A stretch of DNA of 64,000 nt from Geomonas diazotrophica (GCF_018919385.1 NZ_JAHLMF010000002.1:62001-126000), one strand, 5' to 3'. Positions 52,668-62,925 are shown, numbered from the stretch's first letter. Notes: generated from the letters alone by a model not told the origin. Translations and numbers: made by a program.

Positions 52668-54980
52668 TCATGCCTCCCCGGCCGGTGCCATTACCCGGTG
52701 TATCATCGCCGTCATCTCCTCGCGGTCCAGCGGCTTGTAGGCCACCTCGCGGACCCCCGCCTGCTCCGCCTCCTCGCGCTGTGCGGTACGGTCCACCCCC
52801 GATCCCAACCCGGTGCAGAGAATGACCGGCAGGTCGGAGCGGACGGCGACGAGTTCGCGGGACAGCTCGATCCCCGTCATGCGCGGCATGGTCTGGTCGG
52901 TGATGACCAGGTCCACGCCTCGCGGGTCCGCGCGGAAGATTTCCAGCGCCTCCATGCCGTCGCGGCCGGTAACCACCTGGTACCCAAGCCGCTCCAACAT
53001 CTTCTTCCCGGCAAAGACGACATCCTCCTCATCGTCGACAAAGAGGATCCTGCCGCTGCCGGCCACCGGAACTTCCTCCGGCTGCAGCAGGCAATCCTTC
53101 TGCACGGCGGCGGTCCGGGGCAGAAACACCTCGAAGGTGGCTCCCAGCCCTGGCCTGCTGCTTACCGTGATCCCCCCGCCGTGGTTCCTTACGATGCCGT
53201 GCACCACCGACAGGCCGAGCCCGGTACCCTCGTTGTGCCCCTTGGTGGTGAAGAAAGGATCGAAGATCTGCTCCATGGTCTTCTGGTCCATGCCGTGCCC
53301 CGAGTCCTTGACCGTCAACTTCAGGTACGGTCCGGGAGGGAGATCGGGTGCGCCGAAGGAATCGGCGTCGAGATTGGCGTTTTCCAGCGCCAGCTCGAGG
53401 GTCCCCCCCTTGAGCCTCATGGCATGGCTCGCGTTGGTCACCAGGTTCATGATGATCTGGTGGATCTGGGTCGGGTCGGCCATGATCATGCCGAGGTCCG
53501 GTTCCAGATGCGCGTGCACCGTTATCGAGGAAGGGATCGACGGGCGCATCAGGTTCAGGCACTCGCTCATGATCGACTCGACCTGGACCGGCTGCCGCTC
53601 CTGCTCCCCCTTGCAGCAGAAGGTGAGGATCTGCTTCACGAGCTTGCGCCCCCGGTAACTCGACTTCAGCACCACGTCCAAAAGCTCGCGCAGGGGGCTT
53701 TCCGGCGCCACGTCGTCCCGCGCCATCTCGGTACAGGTGATGATGGAGGCCAGGTTGTTGTTGAAGTCGTGGGCGATGCCGCCGGCCAGGGTCGCGATGG
53801 CCTCCATCCTCTGGGCCTGGCGCAGTTGCCGCTCCAGTTGCAGTTCGTGGGTCACGTCGCGCACCAGGGCGGCGTGGTTCTTCACCGCACCGCAGGTATC
53901 CGAGATGGACCAGAAGGTGATGTCGATCTCGTAGCACTCCCCATCTTTGCCCTTCTGGATAAAGTGCCCCCCCGTCCGCCGCTCCCCCTTGGTCAGGTCG
54001 GCCCACACGAAACGATAGAGCTCCACGCCGCCGTCGCCGTCGCCCAGAGCAGCGACGTTGCGCCCGACCACGCACTGGGCGTCGTGCCCGGTGATGGTCT
54101 CGATGGCCGGGTTCACGTACTGTATCAGCCCGTCGCTGTCGAAAAGGATGAGCCCTTCCTTGGACTGTTCGATCACCGAGGCGAGCAGCATGATTTCCTG
54201 TTCCGCCTTCTTGCGCTCCACGTTCATGCGCAAGGTCGCGATCCCAAATGAGAGATCGTCCGCCAGTTGCTCCAGGAGCTTGACCTCCTGTTTCCCGAAG
54301 GCCCGCTTTTCCCCGGCGAAGATCACCAGCGCTCCCAAGGGGCGCCCTTCGTTTATCAGCGGCAGAGATATCGACGCGGCGAAGCCATGTTTCAGCGCCT
54401 CCTCCCGCCACAGGGTCCAACTGGCATCGTAGCGGATATTCTGGGCGATGCGCGTGGTGCCGGTCCTGATGGCGGTGCCGGTGGGGCCGCGCCCCCGGTC
54501 GATGTCCGCCCAACTCATGTCCAGCTTGGTGAGGTAGCCCCCTCGGTCGCCCCACTGCGCCACGGGGCGCACCGTCTTCCAGTCGTCATGCACGGCCATC
54601 CCCACCCAGGCCAGCTTGTACCCCCCAGTCTCGACGATGGTGCGGCAGACGTCCTTCATCAGCTGCAGCTCATCCGTGGCCCGCACCAGAGCCTGGTTGC
54701 AGCCGCTGAAGGTCTTCAGCGCCCGGTTCACCCTGAACAGCGATTCCTTGCCGCGCACCACGTCGCCTTCACTGCGGCTGATCAGGAGGTAAAGCAGGGC
54801 AGCCGTGGCAAGTATGAAGAAGGCATGGTTCAGGGTCTCCACGGAAGTGTACATGAAGCTTTTGTGTGCCAGCACGGCGGGGAACAGGCAGGAAGCGGCG
54901 CCCCAGAGGACACCGACTACGGCATAGACGATCGTGATATTGAGGGGGGTCAGCTTTCTTTCACTGTTGATCTGTTTCAT
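52668..54980 (-). CDS. Hybrid histidine kinase (GAF-PAS-HisKA-HATPase-receiver)
   Basis: The 770-residue kinase starts at MKQINSERK with GGGGAGAG upstream. Two membrane helices come first with almost no periplasmic loop (ITIVYAVVGVLWGAASCLF; HAFFILATAALLYLLIS). A GAF domain follows (about 95-245), then a PAS domain (about 260-375), HisKA with phospho-His in GGIAHDFNNN, HATPase (NLVTNASHAM, DSGHGM, GTGLGL) and a C-terminal receiver with Asp in DLVITDQTMP. It probably senses an intracellular signal and acts on the coupled activator at 51248. The extra receiver suggests a phospho-branch or self-control. Confidence 0.92.
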   Translation of the reverse strand: MKQINSERKLTPLNITIVYAVVGVLWGAASCLFPAVLAHKSFMYTSVETLNHAFFILATAALLYLLISRSEGDVVRGKESLFRVNRALKTFSGCNQALVRATDELQLMKDVCRTIVETGGYKLAWVGMAVHDDWKTVRPVAQWGDRGGYLTKLDMSWADIDRGRGPTGTAIRTGTTRIAQNIRYDASWTLWREEALKHGFAASISLPLINEGRPLGALVIFAGEKRAFGKQEVKLLEQLADDLSFGIATLRMNVERKKAEQEIMLLASVIEQSKEGLILFDSDGLIQYVNPAIETITGHDAQCVVGRNVAALGDGDGGVELYRFVWADLTKGERRTGGHFIQKGKDGECYEIDITFWSISDTCGAVKNHAALVRDVTHELQLERQLRQAQRMEAIATLAGGIAHDFNNNLASIITCTEMARDDVAPESPLRELLDVVLKSSYRGRKLVKQILTFCCKGEQERQPVQVESIMSECLNLMRPSIPSSITVHAHLEPDLGMIMADPTQIHQIIMNLVTNASHAMRLKGGTLELALENANLDADSFGAPDLPPGPYLKLTVKDSGHGMDQKTMEQIFDPFFTTKGHNEGTGLGLSVVHGIVRNHGGGITVSSRPGLGATFEVFLPRTAAVQKDCLLQPEEVPVAGSGRILFVDDEEDVVFAGKKMLERLGYQVVTGRDGMEALEIFRADPRGVDLVITDQTMPRMTGIELSRELVAVRSDLPVILCTGLGSGVDRTAQREEAEQAGVREVAYKPLDREEMTAMIHRVMAPAGEA

Positions 54981-55190
54981 GCACGCTCTCCCCTGCCGTT
55001 CGCGGCCGTTAAGAGAAACCCGCATTGAGTTTAACACATTGGAAAAAGCTCGCCATGAGTCTGCGCAGAATTAAAGAGAAGAGCTGTGAGGAAGTCAGGG
55101 GAAAAGCGGCGACGCAGAAACAGCATCTGCCGCGGTGGTAGCTGTCGGGGGGAGCGTCTCGTGCAGCGACGGGAGACCGGCCGGGCTACC

Positions 55191-56597
<1,407 letters not shown>

Positions 56598-56867
56598 AGA
56601 ATCACCATGTTATATCCAGCTATAGATGCACCGCGCCTATCGGTTTTTCGAGCCCGCTGAAGCAGGACGGCCCCACGCGTCATCCTCTGCCATTGAGAGG
56701 CTCCCACGACGGAGTCCGCCCGCTGTATCAATAGCCCACAAAGGGTTCTCTGTCAACAAAAAGACATGAAAATACTTTCACTGCATTGCCTGTGACTGAG
56801 CTGCCGTTTCGCCTCCGGCTGCGGCCGACGACCGACCTTGAGCGCGCCAATGCACCCGGATTTATTA

Positions 56868-56888
56868 GTGTATGCCGGAACAATACAC
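56868..56888. promoter_or_regulatory. Distal activator site, NrfD operon
   Basis: GTGTAT (56868-56873), 9-base spacer, ATACAC (56883-56888): a perfect inverted repeat centred 198 bp before the -24 element and 102 bp from the proximal site. Confidence 0.7.
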
Positions 56889-56969
56889 CGCGCCCCGCCC
56901 CCTTGTACGCCGAAATCATTGCGTTTTTCCTGACCGCCGCAACAAGCCCGCTCCTGGGGGAGCCGCGGC

Positions 56970-56990
56970 ATGTATAGGGCGGCTATACAT
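56970..56990. promoter_or_regulatory. Proximal activator site, NrfD operon
   Basis: ATGTATA (56970-56976), 7-base spacer, TATACAT (56984-56990): a perfect inverted repeat centred 96 bp before the -24 element. It has the same arms and spacing as the site at 46180-46198. The rest of the 56598-57156 gap holds no gene that I can support. Confidence 0.78.
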
Positions 56991-57075
56991 TGGACCGCCC
57001 CGGCCGCCCCCAAGAGGAAACGCATCCGCCAACAAACACACGGAAAACCAGCAACTTATAACTTTTTCTCGCGGA

Positions 57076-57091
57076 TGGCACGTTGGATGCT
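57076..57091 (+). promoter_or_regulatory. Sigma-54 promoter of the NrfD-type operon
   Basis: TGGCACGTTGGATGCT matches the consensus TGGCACG-N4-TTGCW at all but one position, with GG and GC ten bases apart. It lies 66 bases before the first start codon. Confidence 0.88.
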
Positions 57092-57156
57092 TAGTAAGGT
57101 CATCAGGCAGGTTAGCTGACCAGGTTCGCAGGCACACCAAAGGAAAGGAGACTATC

Positions 57157-57408
57157 ATGAAGGTTCTAACCGTAACGACAGCCTCGCTGGTGATGGACGG
57201 AACCCAGGCTATGGCATCTCCCGCCGCAACGGAAAGCGCGGGGCTCGGGCTGGGCGCGATCGTCTTTATCGCATTCGTAGCCATGATGATCCTGTTTCAG
57301 CTGGTCCCCGGCCTCACGATGTTTTTCCGTATCTTCAAAGGGATCTTTTCCACCGAAGCCGAGCGGCGCGCGAAAGAGGCTGCCAAGAACAACAGGACCA
57401 GCCTATGA
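57157..57408 (+). CDS. Small membrane protein, first gene of NrfD operon
   Basis: The 83-residue product begins at an ATG after AAAGGAG. An N-terminal stretch resembling a signal peptide (VTTASLVMDGTQAMA) precedes one strong helix (GAIVFIAFVAMMILFQLVPG). The F-Q-L-V-P-G segment and following RIFKGIF relate it to the small proteins at 50666 and 57989. It is the first gene after the sigma-54 promoter, as is its relative in the cbcBA operon. No function is known. Confidence 0.78.
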   Translation: MKVLTVTTASLVMDGTQAMASPAATESAGLGLGAIVFIAFVAMMILFQLVPGLTMFFRIFKGIFSTEAERRAKEAAKNNRTSL

Positions 57409-57517
57409 CCGCTGGCCGGCTGGCGGGGCGGGACTTCCGCCGGCGCGCCCCCGGTGTCGGCGGTGCACAGCCAAGCTACAGCGGAACCGATGCTCCCAGC
57501 CGTGTGAGGGTAAAGCT

Positions 57518-57904
57518 ATGCAAGGACTTCTCATCGTGGACGAAGACATGGACTGCAGAAAACAGATGGCCGAGATGTTCATCGAGTCCGGCTACAACGT
57601 GATCGTCACCAACTCCATAGAAAGCGCCCTTTCCGGGATCCTGAAAAGAACCGCGCAGGTGGTGCTCCTGGGGACCAAGTTCGACGAGTTCTCGGCATCG
57701 GAGATCATCCCGCTGCTGAAACAGTGCAACCGCAAACTGTCAATCATTCTCATAGCCGCCGGCACCTCGCTGCCGCTCTCCAGAAAGCTCAGGAGCGAGG
57801 GGATCTTCTATCACGCGCTGAAACCGGTTAATGCCGAGGACCGCGCCGAGATCAGACAGGCAGTTCAGTGTGCCTTCGACAGCCTCAAGTTGCAGATGGC
57901 CTAA
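57518..57904 (+). CDS. Stand-alone pseudo-receiver protein
   Basis: A 128-residue single receiver domain. It has LLIVDEDMDCRKQ for the acidic pocket and YHALKPVN with the conserved Lys. The phospho-acceptor position is Gly (VVLLGTKFDE), and the usual Thr/Ser of strand 4 is Ala. It lines up with the N-terminal part of the protein at 49928 along its length (both have LLLGxxFD, CNR-x-L-x-V/I-I and GIFY-x-A-x-KPV). Because it cannot be phosphorylated normally, it probably works by protein contact. It sits between two small membrane protein genes. Confidence 0.85.
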   Translation: MQGLLIVDEDMDCRKQMAEMFIESGYNVIVTNSIESALSGILKRTAQVVLLGTKFDEFSASEIIPLLKQCNRKLSIILIAAGTSLPLSRKLRSEGIFYHALKPVNAEDRAEIRQAVQCAFDSLKLQMA

Positions 57905-57988
57905 GGGTAACAAAGGGGGCAGGCACCGGGAGGCCCCGAAGATAAAACGACCGAGTCTTTCACATCAACGCCCCAAAAGGAGAAAACC

Positions 57989-58237
57989 ATGAAAACCAAG
58001 ATGCGTCTGCCAGCCTTAGTGAACACAGCCGTTGTTTTTCTCATGACGACAGCCAACGCTTTCGCCGCCTCGACCAGCAAGGTCTTCGTCAGCAAGATGG
58101 GGATCCTGCTTTTCCTCGGTTTCTGCGCCCTGGTGCTGGTGGTCCAGCTGATCCCTGCCCTGATCACCCTGTACGGCATGCTGAAGGGGATCGGCAAAGA
58201 GCAGGAAAAATCCCCCTCCCGCGTCAAGAGCCACTAG
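57989..58237 (+). CDS. Small membrane protein related to pseudo-receiver fusion
   Basis: The 82-residue protein has a hydrophobic N-terminal stretch (ALVNTAVVFLMTTANAFA, perhaps a signal peptide) and a second helix GILLFLGFCALVLVVQLIPA, followed by MLKGIGKEQ. The LFLGFCAL core is identical to the C-terminal helix of the fused protein at 49928-50641. With the pseudo-receiver gene just upstream it forms the split version of that fusion. The ribosome site is AAGGAG. Confidence 0.8.
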   Translation: MKTKMRLPALVNTAVVFLMTTANAFAASTSKVFVSKMGILLFLGFCALVLVVQLIPALITLYGMLKGIGKEQEKSPSRVKSH

Positions 58238-58276
58238 CGGCGATGGAATTCAACCTGATCGCAAAGGAGCCAAGCC

Positions 58277-58453
58277 ATGACACTGGACACCATAGGACAG
58301 ATAAAGGAAGTCTTCACGCTGGTCGACTTCTACCAGTACATCAAAGGAGTGGAGTACCTGATCTGCGTAGCCTTCTTCATCGGGTTCCCCATGTTCTACC
58401 GCTACCTGCACAAGCGTGAGCAGGAAGAAGGCAAGGAAGCGGCGCGCCACTAG
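58277..58453 (+). CDS. 58-residue single-helix membrane protein
   Basis: A complete small gene: AAAGGAG site, ATG at 58277 and TAG at 58451-58453. The product has an acidic/aromatic N-terminus (LVDFYQYIKG), one helix (VEYLICVAFFIGFPMFYRYL) and a charged tail rich in Glu and Lys. It lies between the small membrane protein and the pentaheme cytochrome with normal operon spacing. The size and layout recall small subunits of membrane oxidoreductases. No family is recognised. Confidence 0.7.
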   Translation: MTLDTIGQIKEVFTLVDFYQYIKGVEYLICVAFFIGFPMFYRYLHKREQEEGKEAARH

Positions 58454-58514
58454 CATCGGACCAGGCAGCAAGGGAGTGAGCCTCCCCACTACTACAGAGC
58501 CAGGAGAACATGAC

Positions 58515-59039
58515 ATGTCCTCTTACAAACATCTTATAGTTGCCGCGCTTTCCATAGGCGCCATCTCGGTGTCCTCCCCTGCTGCGCTGCAGTGCGCACC
58601 GGTGCCGGACTCCATCACCTTGAACCCGAACGGCAAGCTGTTCAGCCCGTTCACCTTCAACCACAGCAAGCACATCCAGTCGATCAAGGAATGCGCGGAC
58701 TGCCACCACCACACCACCGGCACCCTGGTCCTGGACCCCAACTGCGTGCGCTGCCACCAGAACTCGAGCCCGACCGCCGTCGTCTCCTGCAAGGGGTGCC
58801 ATTCGGCCACCCCGTTTTCCCCGGAGACCCTGGCCGCCAAGCGCGCCGACAAGCAGCGCTACCACCTGGACAAGATGGGACTCAAGGGGGCCATGCACCA
58901 AAACTGCATCGGCTGCCACACCAAGGTGGGCAACGGCCCGACCGGGTGCCAGGACTGCCATCCGCGCACCAAAGAGGGCGCCGCCTTCTACAGCACGAAC
59001 CGCAAGGGAGCCAAACCCGCCCATGCAGAAGAGGAATGA
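58515..59039 (+). CDS. Pentaheme c-type cytochrome
   Basis: The 174-residue product has a signal peptide (HLIVAALSIGAISVSSPAAL) and five CXXCH motifs (CADCH, CVRCH, CKGCH, CIGCH, CQDCH). Additional His residues in FTFNHSKHIQSIKEC and CHHHTTG suggest bis-His ligation as in c7/c3 cytochromes. I start at MSSYKHL, after AGGAG; a longer in-frame version is less likely. It stands before the Fe-S and NrfD genes and is probably the periplasmic electron acceptor of that quinol-oxidising complex. Confidence 0.88.
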   Translation: MSSYKHLIVAALSIGAISVSSPAALQCAPVPDSITLNPNGKLFSPFTFNHSKHIQSIKECADCHHHTTGTLVLDPNCVRCHQNSSPTAVVSCKGCHSATPFSPETLAAKRADKQRYHLDKMGLKGAMHQNCIGCHTKVGNGPTGCQDCHPRTKEGAAFYSTNRKGAKPAHAEEE

Positions 59040-59085
59040 GATGCACCAACTACAGCAGCTCATCATGAATTGAGGAGGAACGCTG

Positions 59086-60003
59086 ATGAAACGAAGAAAC
59101 TTCCTGAAGGCGTGCCTGATAGGCGGGACCACGATAGCGCTGGGCAAGACCAACAAGGGTTATGCCAGCGGTTCCTTTGAGGGATACCCCGAAGCCATGG
59201 GCGTCCTGGTCGACACCACCCGCTGCATCGGCTGCCGCAGCTGCGAGGCTGCCTGCAATAAGGAACAGAAACTGCCGGAACCGGATACCTCCTTCGACGA
59301 TCCGTCGGTATTCGAACACGACCGGCGCCCGACCGCGAAGGCCTACACGGTGGTGAACCGCTACCAGAAGGAGCAACCGTCGGGACCCGTGTACCGCAAG
59401 GTGCAGTGCAACCACTGCAACGAGCCCGCCTGCCTCACCTCCTGCTTCGTGAACGCCTATACGAAAACCCAGGAAGGGGCGGTGATCTACAACTCCAAGG
59501 TCTGCGTCGGCTGCCGCAACTGCATGATCGCCTGCCCGTTCAACGCACCGGGCTACGACTACGACAGCGCGACCAACCCGGTCGTCAAGAAATGCATCCT
59601 GTGCTACGACACCAGGCTCAAGTACGGCAGGCCCCCGGCATGCGTCGAGATCTGCCCCCAGGAGGCGCTCACCTTCGGGCACCGCGCCGACCTGATCAAA
59701 CTGGCGCACGAGCGCATCCGTGCCACTCCCGACCGCTACGTGGACCACGTCTACGGCGAGAAGGAGGTCGGCGGGACCAGCTGGCTCTACCTGGCCCCGG
59801 TCGGGTTCGACAAGCTGGGCTTCGACACCACGCTGTCAAACGATCCCATCATCTCCAACGTGAAGGATTTCCTCGGCATGGTGCCGATGGTGCTTTCCAT
59901 CTGGCCGGCGCTGTTCTCCGGCATCCACCTGCTCTGCAAGAACCAGGAGCACGGTGAGCATGGGCATGATACCGATTCCAACCAGGAGGATACCAAGCCA
60001 TGA
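59086..60003 (+). CDS. Four-cluster Fe-S electron transfer protein (HybA/DmsB type)
   Basis: The 305-residue protein begins with a twin-arginine-like signal (KRRNFLKACLIGGTTIALG). Sixteen Cys residues lie in four clusters (CIGCRSCEAAC, CNHCNEPACLTSC, CVGCRNCMIAC, CILCYD...CVEIC), enough for four [4Fe-4S] centres. A C-terminal helix (MVPMVLSIWPALFSGIHLL) anchors it, as in HybA. It links the NrfD-type quinol subunit to the pentaheme cytochrome on the periplasmic side. Its stop overlaps the start of the NrfD gene. The layout resembles the Cbc-type complexes of Geobacter that have cytochrome, NrfD and Fe-S parts. Confidence 0.92.
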   Translation: MKRRNFLKACLIGGTTIALGKTNKGYASGSFEGYPEAMGVLVDTTRCIGCRSCEAACNKEQKLPEPDTSFDDPSVFEHDRRPTAKAYTVVNRYQKEQPSGPVYRKVQCNHCNEPACLTSCFVNAYTKTQEGAVIYNSKVCVGCRNCMIACPFNAPGYDYDSATNPVVKKCILCYDTRLKYGRPPACVEICPQEALTFGHRADLIKLAHERIRATPDRYVDHVYGEKEVGGTSWLYLAPVGFDKLGFDTTLSNDPIISNVKDFLGMVPMVLSIWPALFSGIHLLCKNQEHGEHGHDTDSNQEDTKP

Positions 60004-61355
60004 AAAAAATGATCCAGCACGGTTTGGCAATAGTGGACTCACCCTACGACGATGAAGGCAAGAAGCGCACGCTGGTCAACAAGCTCCTCTTGGGGCTCAC
60101 CCCGAGCCAGTACCTGCTGCAGGCCTTCCGGAACCCCTTCAACTGGATCCTGGCGGCGATCTTCGCCATCGGCATCCCGATCCTGATCGGCCGGTTCTTC
60201 TTCGGGTTGGCCTGGGCCACCAGCGGCTCCAACGACTACCCCTGGGGGCTGTTCCTCGGTTTCGGCCTCTTCGCCATGGTGCCGCTCTCCTCCTCGGGCT
60301 TCCAGCTGGGGACCGCCTGCGAGATCTTCGGCAGGCACGACCTGGAGCCGATCGAGCGCCTGGCGCTTCTGAACGGCCTGTTGGGCTACTTCTTCGCGGT
60401 CATGTACCTCCTGGCGGACCTTGGCCAACCCTGGCGCCTCCCCTACCCGATGGTGGTCTCCTTCGGCCCGGCCGCGGTCCTGTTCCTGGTCGCCTGGCAC
60501 GTCGCCACCTACCTCTCGGTGCAGGTGGCCGAGGTGTCGACCGCCTTCTTCGAGTGGATCGGCTTCCCTGCCGGCAAGCGCGCCATCCGCAAGATTACCC
60601 TGGGACTCACCGTTTCCGGCATCATCCTGTCGACCCTGCACCAGGGGGCGCTGGGTGCGCTCTTCACCTACGCGCCGGGCAAGGTGCACCCGCTTTGGTA
60701 CTCCTCTTCGTTCCAGTGGCTGCACTTCTTCGTCTCCTCGCTGCCTGGCGGCCTGTGCATGGTGATCACGGTGAGCACCATCGTGGCCAAGACCATGGCA
60801 TGGCGCGGCGACAGCCGCTTCCACGAGAAACTGGACAAGGTGACCGTGTCGCTCGCCAAGGGCGCCTGCATGGGGATCGCCACCTACATCACCATCAAGC
60901 TGATCGGCATCGCGCACGACAACAAGTGGGCCTACCTGGACACCGGCTGGGGGCAGTGGTTCATGTTCGAGATCATCGTCGGCTTCATGCTGCCGCTCAC
61001 CCTGATGACCTACGGCGTGCACACGAGGAAGATGGCCATCGTCCGCATCGGCGCCTTCATGACCGTGTTCGGCGTGGTGCTGAACCGGGTCAACACCGCC
61101 ATGATCACCTTCAACTGGAAACTGCCGCACCGCGAGATCCCGCCCTGGCGCGAGGTGATCATCAGCCTGACCATCTTCGCCACCTACATCGTGGTTTACC
61201 GCTTCATCCTGTACCGGCTCCCGATCCTGTACAAGTGGCGCCGGCAGGAGCAGGAGGAGACCGTGCCCGAGGCGGTGCCTGCAGCGGCGCGGGGCCGGCG
61301 CGAGGCGAGCACCGTACCGGTGGCGAGCTACAGCCGCATGACCAAGCTGGACTGA
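60000..61355 (+). CDS. NrfD/HybB-type membrane quinol subunit
   Basis: A 451-residue membrane protein with about ten helices in the NrfD/PsrC/HybB family. It has the opening YLLQAFRNPFNWILAAIFAIG, the core AWATSGSNDYPWGLFLGFGLF, and WRLPYPMVVSFGP. This subunit oxidises menaquinol and has no cofactor of its own. The start codon overlaps the stop of the Fe-S gene by four bases. The C-terminal 50 residues are polar and cytoplasmic (QEEETVPEAVP). It forms the membrane part of the complex with the Fe-S protein and pentaheme cytochrome. Confidence 0.92.
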   Translation: MKKMIQHGLAIVDSPYDDEGKKRTLVNKLLLGLTPSQYLLQAFRNPFNWILAAIFAIGIPILIGRFFFGLAWATSGSNDYPWGLFLGFGLFAMVPLSSSGFQLGTACEIFGRHDLEPIERLALLNGLLGYFFAVMYLLADLGQPWRLPYPMVVSFGPAAVLFLVAWHVATYLSVQVAEVSTAFFEWIGFPAGKRAIRKITLGLTVSGIILSTLHQGALGALFTYAPGKVHPLWYSSSFQWLHFFVSSLPGGLCMVITVSTIVAKTMAWRGDSRFHEKLDKVTVSLAKGACMGIATYITIKLIGIAHDNKWAYLDTGWGQWFMFEIIVGFMLPLTLMTYGVHTRKMAIVRIGAFMTVFGVVLNRVNTAMITFNWKLPHREIPPWREVIISLTIFATYIVVYRFILYRLPILYKWRRQEQEETVPEAVPAAARGRREASTVPVASYSRMTKLD

Positions 61356-61375
61356 TGGGGAAAGGATGTCGGATG

Positions 61376-61400
61376 GGGCGCCGGTCTCAGGCCGGCGCCC
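61376..61400 (+). other. Hairpin between NrfD gene and heme sensor-like gene
   Basis: GGGCGCCGG pairs perfectly with CCGGCGCCC around TCTCAGG. No T-run follows, so it may reduce read-through or protect the upstream message rather than stop transcription. Confidence 0.55.
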
Positions 61401-61478
61401 GGCAGGCTAAGAGGTACGTGCGGCAATAGCAGGGCTGACGGCGGCAGCAAGCCGGCGACCCAGATTGGAGATGGAGCC

Positions 61479-62321
61479 ATGTTCGACAAGATCGCAGGAA
61501 GGGCCTTGGTTCCCGTAGGGATAGTGGTTACCGGATTTCTGGTGGTCTGCTTCGTGCTCCTCTACGCGGCCATCAAGCAGGTGGTGATCCGCGATTCCAT
61601 CACTCAGGCGAACAACCTGGCCGGCGTCGTGCTGAAGTCCACCCGTTACGCCATGATGAAGTCGGACTCGGAGCTGAACAGCGCCATCATCCGCAACATC
61701 AGCGCCCAAAACGGCGTGCAGCACGTGCGCATCTTCAACAAGAAGGGGGTGGTGGCATTCTCCTCGAAACCCGAGGAGGTGAACCGCCAGGTGGACAAGA
61801 AGGCGGAGGGGTGCGTGGTCTGCCATGAGAAGGCGGCGCCGGTCACCACGCTTGGGACCATGCAGAAAGCGCGCACCTTCAAGAACACCGCCGGGGAGGA
61901 GATCCTGGCCATCACCGCGCCGATCTACAACGAGCCCGAATGCGCCAACGCCGCCTGCCACTTCCACCCCGCCGAGCAGCGGGTACTCGGAACGCTGGAC
62001 ATCGGACTGTCACAGGAGGCGACCCTGCACTCACTGGCGCTGATCCGGATGCAGATGCTGATCTTCTCTATCCTGACCCTGTTCCTCACTATCGCAGGCG
62101 TAATCACGCTGCTAAAGATGATCGTGCTGGTTCCGATGAGGAAACTGCAGGAGTATACTGAGAGGGGCCAGGAAGGAAACGGCACGTCTCGGCCGCCGAA
62201 TCTTCCCTATGAGCTTGACAAGATCGCCCAATCTTACTACTTTATCAGAGCCAAATTAAACGAAATTGAGCAAAAGCCATTTCAGACGACGGAGAAAGGT
62301 CCCGTCTGCCAACACAAGTGA
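61479..62321 (+). CDS. Heme-binding periplasmic sensor with HAMP but no output domain
   Basis: The 280-residue protein has two membrane helices (LVPVGIVVTGFLVVCFVLL near residue 15 and LIFSILTLFLTIAGVITLL near residue 200) with a periplasmic domain between. That domain contains a CVVCH motif and a CANAACH motif (CX4CH), so it can carry c-type heme, like the PAS-like heme sensors of Geobacter chemoreceptors and kinases. A HAMP domain follows (VPMRKLQEYTERG). The protein then ends where a kinase or signalling domain would begin. It may signal by contact or act as an electron-state sensor of the complex encoded upstream. Confidence 0.85.
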   Translation: MFDKIAGRALVPVGIVVTGFLVVCFVLLYAAIKQVVIRDSITQANNLAGVVLKSTRYAMMKSDSELNSAIIRNISAQNGVQHVRIFNKKGVVAFSSKPEEVNRQVDKKAEGCVVCHEKAAPVTTLGTMQKARTFKNTAGEEILAITAPIYNEPECANAACHFHPAEQRVLGTLDIGLSQEATLHSLALIRMQMLIFSILTLFLTIAGVITLLKMIVLVPMRKLQEYTERGQEGNGTSRPPNLPYELDKIAQSYYFIRAKLNEIEQKPFQTTEKGPVCQHK

Positions 62322-62355
62322 ACCATTTCTGCGGCTGAAAGTAAGCGAGCGATCG

Positions 62356-62916
62356 ATGGAGCAGGCGGAAAACAACAAGACGGGGACCATGGGGGAACGG
62401 GCGCGTGACGCGCAGGGGGAGTTGCGCCAGGGACTTCTGGACGAGATAGGGCGCCTGAAACGGTTCTCCAACCGGGGACTTTGGGCGCTTTCCCTGTTCC
62501 TGCTCCTGAGCACCGCCGCCTGGCGCGACTTCTGGTTCCTCCCCAGGCCGCAGGAGGTGGTGGCGACACTGGGGGCGGCGCCCAAGCCCCTCATGATCAG
62601 CCTGGTGCTGGTGCTCTACACCTTCTCCGCCATCATACTGAGCCTCTCCCGCATGATGGGCGGCGTGCGCCATCCAAGCAGCTTCTGCCACGTCGGCTAC
62701 CTGGCCGGCTTCTACCTCTTCTACTACTTCGCCGAGGCGCTCCAGGACAACTACTGGGCCGTCTTCGGTGCCGGCTTCACCATCCTCTGCCTGGAAAGCT
62801 ACCGGATCTGGACCTTCTGCAGCGACCAGATCGGCAAGCGCAGCGAACAGCTCGCCTTCTTGGAGCGAAACGGCAGGATGCCCCCTGAAGAAGACGAAGA
62901 GTCCCTCTACGACTGA
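62356..62916 (+). CDS. Four-helix membrane protein, last gene of NrfD operon
   Basis: This 186-residue protein is the relative of the one at 47511-48056, with the same RGLW first helix and Cys-x-V-G-x3-A-x-F-Y segment. I start it at MEQAENN, which gives the same length as its relative. A longer frame begins at a TTG inside the previous gene. The N-terminus is hydrophilic and the C-terminus acidic (PPEEDEESLYD). Four helices are predicted. It closes the sigma-54 operon. The next gene is convergent, only nine bases away. Confidence 0.8.
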   Translation: MEQAENNKTGTMGERARDAQGELRQGLLDEIGRLKRFSNRGLWALSLFLLLSTAAWRDFWFLPRPQEVVATLGAAPKPLMISLVLVLYTFSAIILSLSRMMGGVRHPSSFCHVGYLAGFYLFYYFAEALQDNYWAVFGAGFTILCLESYRIWTFCSDQIGKRSEQLAFLERNGRMPPEEDEESLYD

Positions 62917-62925
62917 CCTCCCGCC

